Shown here piece by piece: positions 60,669 to 64,000 of a stretch of 64,000 nucleotides of DNA. The notes beneath the pieces were generated by a model. It made no database searches and was not told where the DNA came from. It saw only the letters and a program-made list of their open reading frames with translations. A program made the position numbers and the translations under genes. Source of the DNA: Bacteroidales bacterium (lineage in GTDB: Bacteria; Bacteroidota; Bacteroidia; Bacteroidales; F082); assembly GCA_016936505.1 (NCBI GenBank), contig JAFGXS010000011.1:62001-126000 (forward strand), in the 5' to 3' direction. Every line of letters starts with the position of its first letter. The stretch's first letter is position 1.

Positions 60669-61439
60669 TTAGGCTTCCTGGCTTTCTATATATTGAGTCA
60701 ATTGAACAAAGTCAGCAACACTGAGTTGCTCAGCCCTTTTATCAAACAGCGCATGTTGCAATATAATGCCTGCCGTAAGAGGTTTCAAAGCATTGCGCAA
60801 AGTTTTTCGGCGCTGACCAAAAGCTGTTTTAACTACTTTAAAAAAAAGTTGTTCATTACAATCCAGTTGTTCCACATTATTCCTTTGAAGTTTTATAACC
60901 GCAGACTTAACTTTTGGAGGAGGATTAAAAACGTGCTCGGGCACCGTAAAACAATACTCAATAGTATACCAGGCCTGCAGCAACACACTGAGAATGCCAT
61001 ACGTTTTTGAACCCGGTCCGGCAGCAATCCGCTCGGCGACTTCTTTTTGAATCATGCCAACCACTTCCGGAACCAAATTTCTATTTTCCAGTACCTTGAA
61101 AAAGATCTGACTCGATATGTTATACGGAAAGTTACCTATGAGAGCAAAAGGTTGAACTGAAATTTCGGTTAAATTCATTTTCAGAAAATCCCGTTCAAAG
61201 ATATTTAGTCTTGAATCTGAAAAATTAGTCTGCAAATATTCTACCGATTCGGAATCAATTTCAACTAACTTCAGGCTTGTAAGATTTGAACGCTCTAACA
61301 AAAACTCAGTCAAAACTCCTGTTCCTGGGCCCAATTCGCAGATTACAGGATTATCCTCATTCAGGCACAAAGTTATTTTGCGGGCAATATTTTTATCGAT
61401 TAAAAAATGCTGTCCCAGATGTTTTTTTGGCCTGACCAT
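60669..61439 (-). CDS. rsmA: 16S rRNA (adenine1518-N6/1519-N6)-dimethyltransferase
   Basis: KKHLGQHFLIDKNIARKI; ELGPGTGVLTEFLL; IGNFPYNISSQIFFKVL. Confidence 0.95.
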   Translation of the reverse strand: MVRPKKHLGQHFLIDKNIARKITLCLNEDNPVICELGPGTGVLTEFLLERSNLTSLKLVEIDSESVEYLQTNFSDSRLNIFERDFLKMNLTEISVQPFALIGNFPYNISSQIFFKVLENRNLVPEVVGMIQKEVAERIAAGPGSKTYGILSVLLQAWYTIEYCFTVPEHVFNPPPKVKSAVIKLQRNNVEQLDCNEQLFFKVVKTAFGQRRKTLRNALKPLTAGIILQHALFDKRAEQLSVADFVQLTQYIESQEA

Positions 61440-61450
61440 TGAAAAAAGAG

Positions 61451-62722
61451 TTAGTCGATCAATTCGAAACCGGTGTAACGTTGTAATGCTTTGGGAATAA
61501 GAATTCCATCATCCGTTTGATTGTTTTCAAGCAAAGCTGCCACAATTCTGGGAAGAGCCAAGGCGCTACCGTTTAAAGTGTGAGCCAAACGGGTTTTTCC
61601 GGATTCATCCTTAAATCTTAACTTCATACGGTTACTCTGGTAAGACTCAAAGTTAGAAACCGAACTTACTTCCAGCCAACGTTTCTGTGCAGCAGAATAC
61701 ACCTCAAAATCGAAAGTTAGTGCAGAAGTAAAACTCATATCACCACCACACAAACGCAAAATACGGAATGGAAGTTCCAGCTTACGCAACAACCCGGCAA
61801 CGTGTTCTTTCATTTCTTCCAATGTTTCGTATGATCTGTCAGGATGTTGAATTTGCACAATTTCAACCTTGTCAAACTGGTGTAAGCGGTTCAGACCGCG
61901 AACATCTTTTCCATAAGAACCCGCCTCACGACGAAAACAATTGGAATAAGCCACATTCTTAATAGGCAAATCACCTTCTGTCAACATAACATTTCTGTAA
62001 ATATTGGTGATCGGAACCTCTGCAGTAGGAATCAAATACAGTTTATCTTCTCCAACATAATACATTTGGCCCTCCTTATCAGGAAGCTGACCGGTACCAA
62101 ATCCAGAATCCTCATTAATTAATAATGGGGGTTGATATTCCAGATATCCTGAATCCAAAGCTTCATCGAGAAAGAAATTAATTAATGCACGCTGCAAACG
62201 CGCACCTTTACCCCGGTAAAAGGGGAAACCTGCACCGGTAACTTTACTACCCAGGTTAAAATCAATGATCTGATATTTATCTGCCAGTTCCCAGTGAGGC
62301 AAGGCGTCTTCGTCCATCGTTGGAATTGTTCCTTCTTCATGAACCTTTTCGTTATCATCAGCACTTTTACCCGTTGGAACAGATTCGTGCGGCATATTGG
62401 GTAACTCAACCAAACGACCATTTAAACGCTCAACTATTTGATCCAGTTCATCAGACAAACTTTTCGATTTAACCTTCAGTTCTGAAGTTTCTTTCTTTGC
62501 CTCTTCAGCTTTTTCCTTTTGACCCGATTTAAAATACTGACCAATTTCTTTAGCCAGTTTATTGGACAAAGCCAGTGTATCGTCCAGTTCTTTCTGGAGA
62601 TTTCTTCTTTCCTGATCCAGAGCAATAATCTCATCTACTGTTGCAACAGCATCTAAATTTTTTACAGCGAGCCTTTCAATAACAAAAGCCCTGTTTTCGC
62701 GAATGGTTTGCAGTTCGAGCAT
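61451..62722 (-). CDS. serS: Seryl-tRNA synthetase
   Basis: N-terminal coiled coil; FRREAGSYGKDVRGLNRLHQFDKVEIV; EVSSVSNFESYQSNRMKLRFKD. Confidence 0.97.
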   Translation of the reverse strand: MLELQTIRENRAFVIERLAVKNLDAVATVDEIIALDQERRNLQKELDDTLALSNKLAKEIGQYFKSGQKEKAEEAKKETSELKVKSKSLSDELDQIVERLNGRLVELPNMPHESVPTGKSADDNEKVHEEGTIPTMDEDALPHWELADKYQIIDFNLGSKVTGAGFPFYRGKGARLQRALINFFLDEALDSGYLEYQPPLLINEDSGFGTGQLPDKEGQMYYVGEDKLYLIPTAEVPITNIYRNVMLTEGDLPIKNVAYSNCFRREAGSYGKDVRGLNRLHQFDKVEIVQIQHPDRSYETLEEMKEHVAGLLRKLELPFRILRLCGGDMSFTSALTFDFEVYSAAQKRWLEVSSVSNFESYQSNRMKLRFKDESGKTRLAHTLNGSALALPRIVAALLENNQTDDGILIPKALQRYTGFELID

Positions 62723-62848
62723 GCCAATAATTTTTTTACAAAGATAATGAACAACCTTAAAGCAAGGGTTCAGAAAATAAAAAAGTAAAACAAAAAAAGT
62801 CCGGCAGAAAAACTACCAGACTCTTAACTCAATATCTTGTGAATACTG

Positions 62849-63115
62849 TTATTCTACAGCATCAACCGGAATAACGCTTACATAAGAACGGTCGTTCTTT
62901 CTTTTGCGGAATTCCACGGTTCCATCAGTTAAAGCAAACAGGGTATGATCTTTACCCATACCAACATTGATACCGGCATGGTGAACTGTACCTCTTTGTC
63001 TGACAATAATATTTCCTGCAGCAGCAAACTGGCCACCGTAAATTTTAACACCTAATCGTTTACTTTCGGATTCACGCCCGTTGTGCGAGCTACCCATTCC
63101 TTTTTTATGAGCCAT
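62849..63115 (-). CDS. rpmA: 50S ribosomal protein L27
   Basis: [42 protein letters not shown]. Confidence 0.98.
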   Translation of the reverse strand: MAHKKGMGSSHNGRESESKRLGVKIYGGQFAAAGNIIVRQRGTVHHAGINVGMGKDHTLFALTDGTVEFRKRKNDRSYVSVIPVDAVE

Positions 63116-63133
63116 TTTTCAGTAATTTTTGCG

Positions 63134-63445
63134 TTAAAAAGTAATTTTTTCAATGAGTACCTTACTCAAATCCTGACGATGACCGGATTCCTTCTGGTAA
63201 CTTTTTCTTCTCTTCTTTTTGAAGATTTTCACTTTTTCACCTCTGGTGTGTGCTACGATTTTTACATCAACGTTAGCACCTTCAACAACAGGGGTTCCTA
63301 CTTTAACCTGTCCATCCTGATCAACCAGTAAAACCTGGTTGAAAGTAATATTAGCACCTTCTTCACCTTCTAGTCTGTGAACGAAGATTTCCTGACCTTC
63401 TTCCACTTTGAATTGTTGTCCGGCTATTTCTACAATTGCGTACAT
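63134..63445 (-). CDS. rplU: 50S ribosomal protein L21
   Basis: MYAIVEIAGQQFKVEEGQEIFVHRLEGEEGANITFNQVLLV; KKRRKSYQKESGHRQ. Confidence 0.97.
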   Translation of the reverse strand: MYAIVEIAGQQFKVEEGQEIFVHRLEGEEGANITFNQVLLVDQDGQVKVGTPVVEGANVDVKIVAHTRGEKVKIFKKKRRKSYQKESGHRQDLSKVLIEKITF

Positions 63446-63523
63446 TCGTTTTTTGTCTTTAAATACCGTAAATTTTGGAGGGGCAAAAATACTAAAAAAA
63501 TGTAATTAACAAGTCATTGTTAT

Positions 63524-64000
63524 TTATTTTTTCCAAAATAAAATTCTTGATGCCAAATTTAACTTTGCATAAGGCCTTGCATTTACCAGAAAAACCCCAC
63601 CCAAAATTAATAAAATCCACAATACGTATGAAACAGTAAATTTCTCCCCATCAATTACTCCCCACAAAATTGCAACAATCGGAATCAAATAGGTTACCGA
63701 TGAGGCAAATACCGGATTACTCCATTTAATCAGCTGATTATAAGCAATCAGTGCCACTCCGGTTCCAAAAACAGACAAAATAGACAAATAGCCTATTCCC
63801 TCCCAAACATGGGGTGTGGACCAAAGCATATGCGGAACCCTGCTAAAAAATACAATATAAATTAGTACAGGAAAACCTATAAAGAAGAAAGTTAATACTG
63901 TAATATCCAATGAACTGATTCCCTGAAAATAGGTTTTTACCAGATTTACATTTATTGCATATAAGATGGAGGCTAAAACCACAAGCGATGCATAAAAAAT
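63524..64000 (-). CDS. EamA/DMT-family transporter (partial, N-terminus beyond window)
   Basis: Frame open to window end; YLSILSVFGTGVALIAYNQLIKWSNPVFASSVTYLIPIVAILWGVIDGE. Confidence 0.85.
   Translation of the reverse strand: MFYASLVVLASILYAINVNLVKTYFQGISSLDITVLTFFFIGFPVLIYIVFFSRVPHMLWSTPHVWEGIGYLSILSVFGTGVALIAYNQLIKWSNPVFASSVTYLIPIVAILWGVIDGEKFTVSYVLWILLILGGVFLVNARPYAKLNLASRILFWKK

Overview
A 64 kb chromosomal window from a Bacteroidota genome (probably Bacteroidales/Marinilabiliales-like; inferred from TAnnTTTG promoter boxes, gene content and protein similarity recalled by eye). Most of it is core metabolism and housekeeping: TilS (partial), DsbD, a Phe/Tyr operon (prephenate dehydratase, aminotransferase, prephenate dehydrogenase, DAHP synthase-chorismate mutase), Acs, GroES/GroEL, SecG, LptE, an acyl-CoA ligase/dehydrogenase cluster, a TonB receptor + DUF5689 + EEP nuclease locus, AspS, UPF0182, MMPL exporter, RfbA, polyprenyl synthase, ABC-F, GcvH, two TonB paralogues, UvrC, RsmA/KsgA, SerS, L27, L21. 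No rRNA, tRNA, CRISPR array or transposase was recognised. The strongest unexplained signals are: (1) at 44.7-48.8 kb, a tandem family of four ~50-aa paralogous micro-proteins (45566-46343, absent from the ORF track) between a LiaF-like membrane protein and a LytS/LytTR two-component pair plus an ICMT-like methyltransferase, with a 21-bp-period direct repeat resembling a LytTR operator upstream; (2) at 2.55-2.73 kb, a 22-aa leader peptide (MNHSSVRFYTFFFYFYFKNKRG) plus intrinsic terminator ahead of the Phe/Tyr operon, i.e. a ribosome-mediated attenuator; (3) a lipoprotein signal peptide split from its mature protein by a one-base frameshift at an A8 tract (22.1 kb); (4) a 21-bp-period tandem repeat followed by a GC-rich foldable element (14.9-15.2 kb). 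All calls come from reading the sequence; no database search was run.
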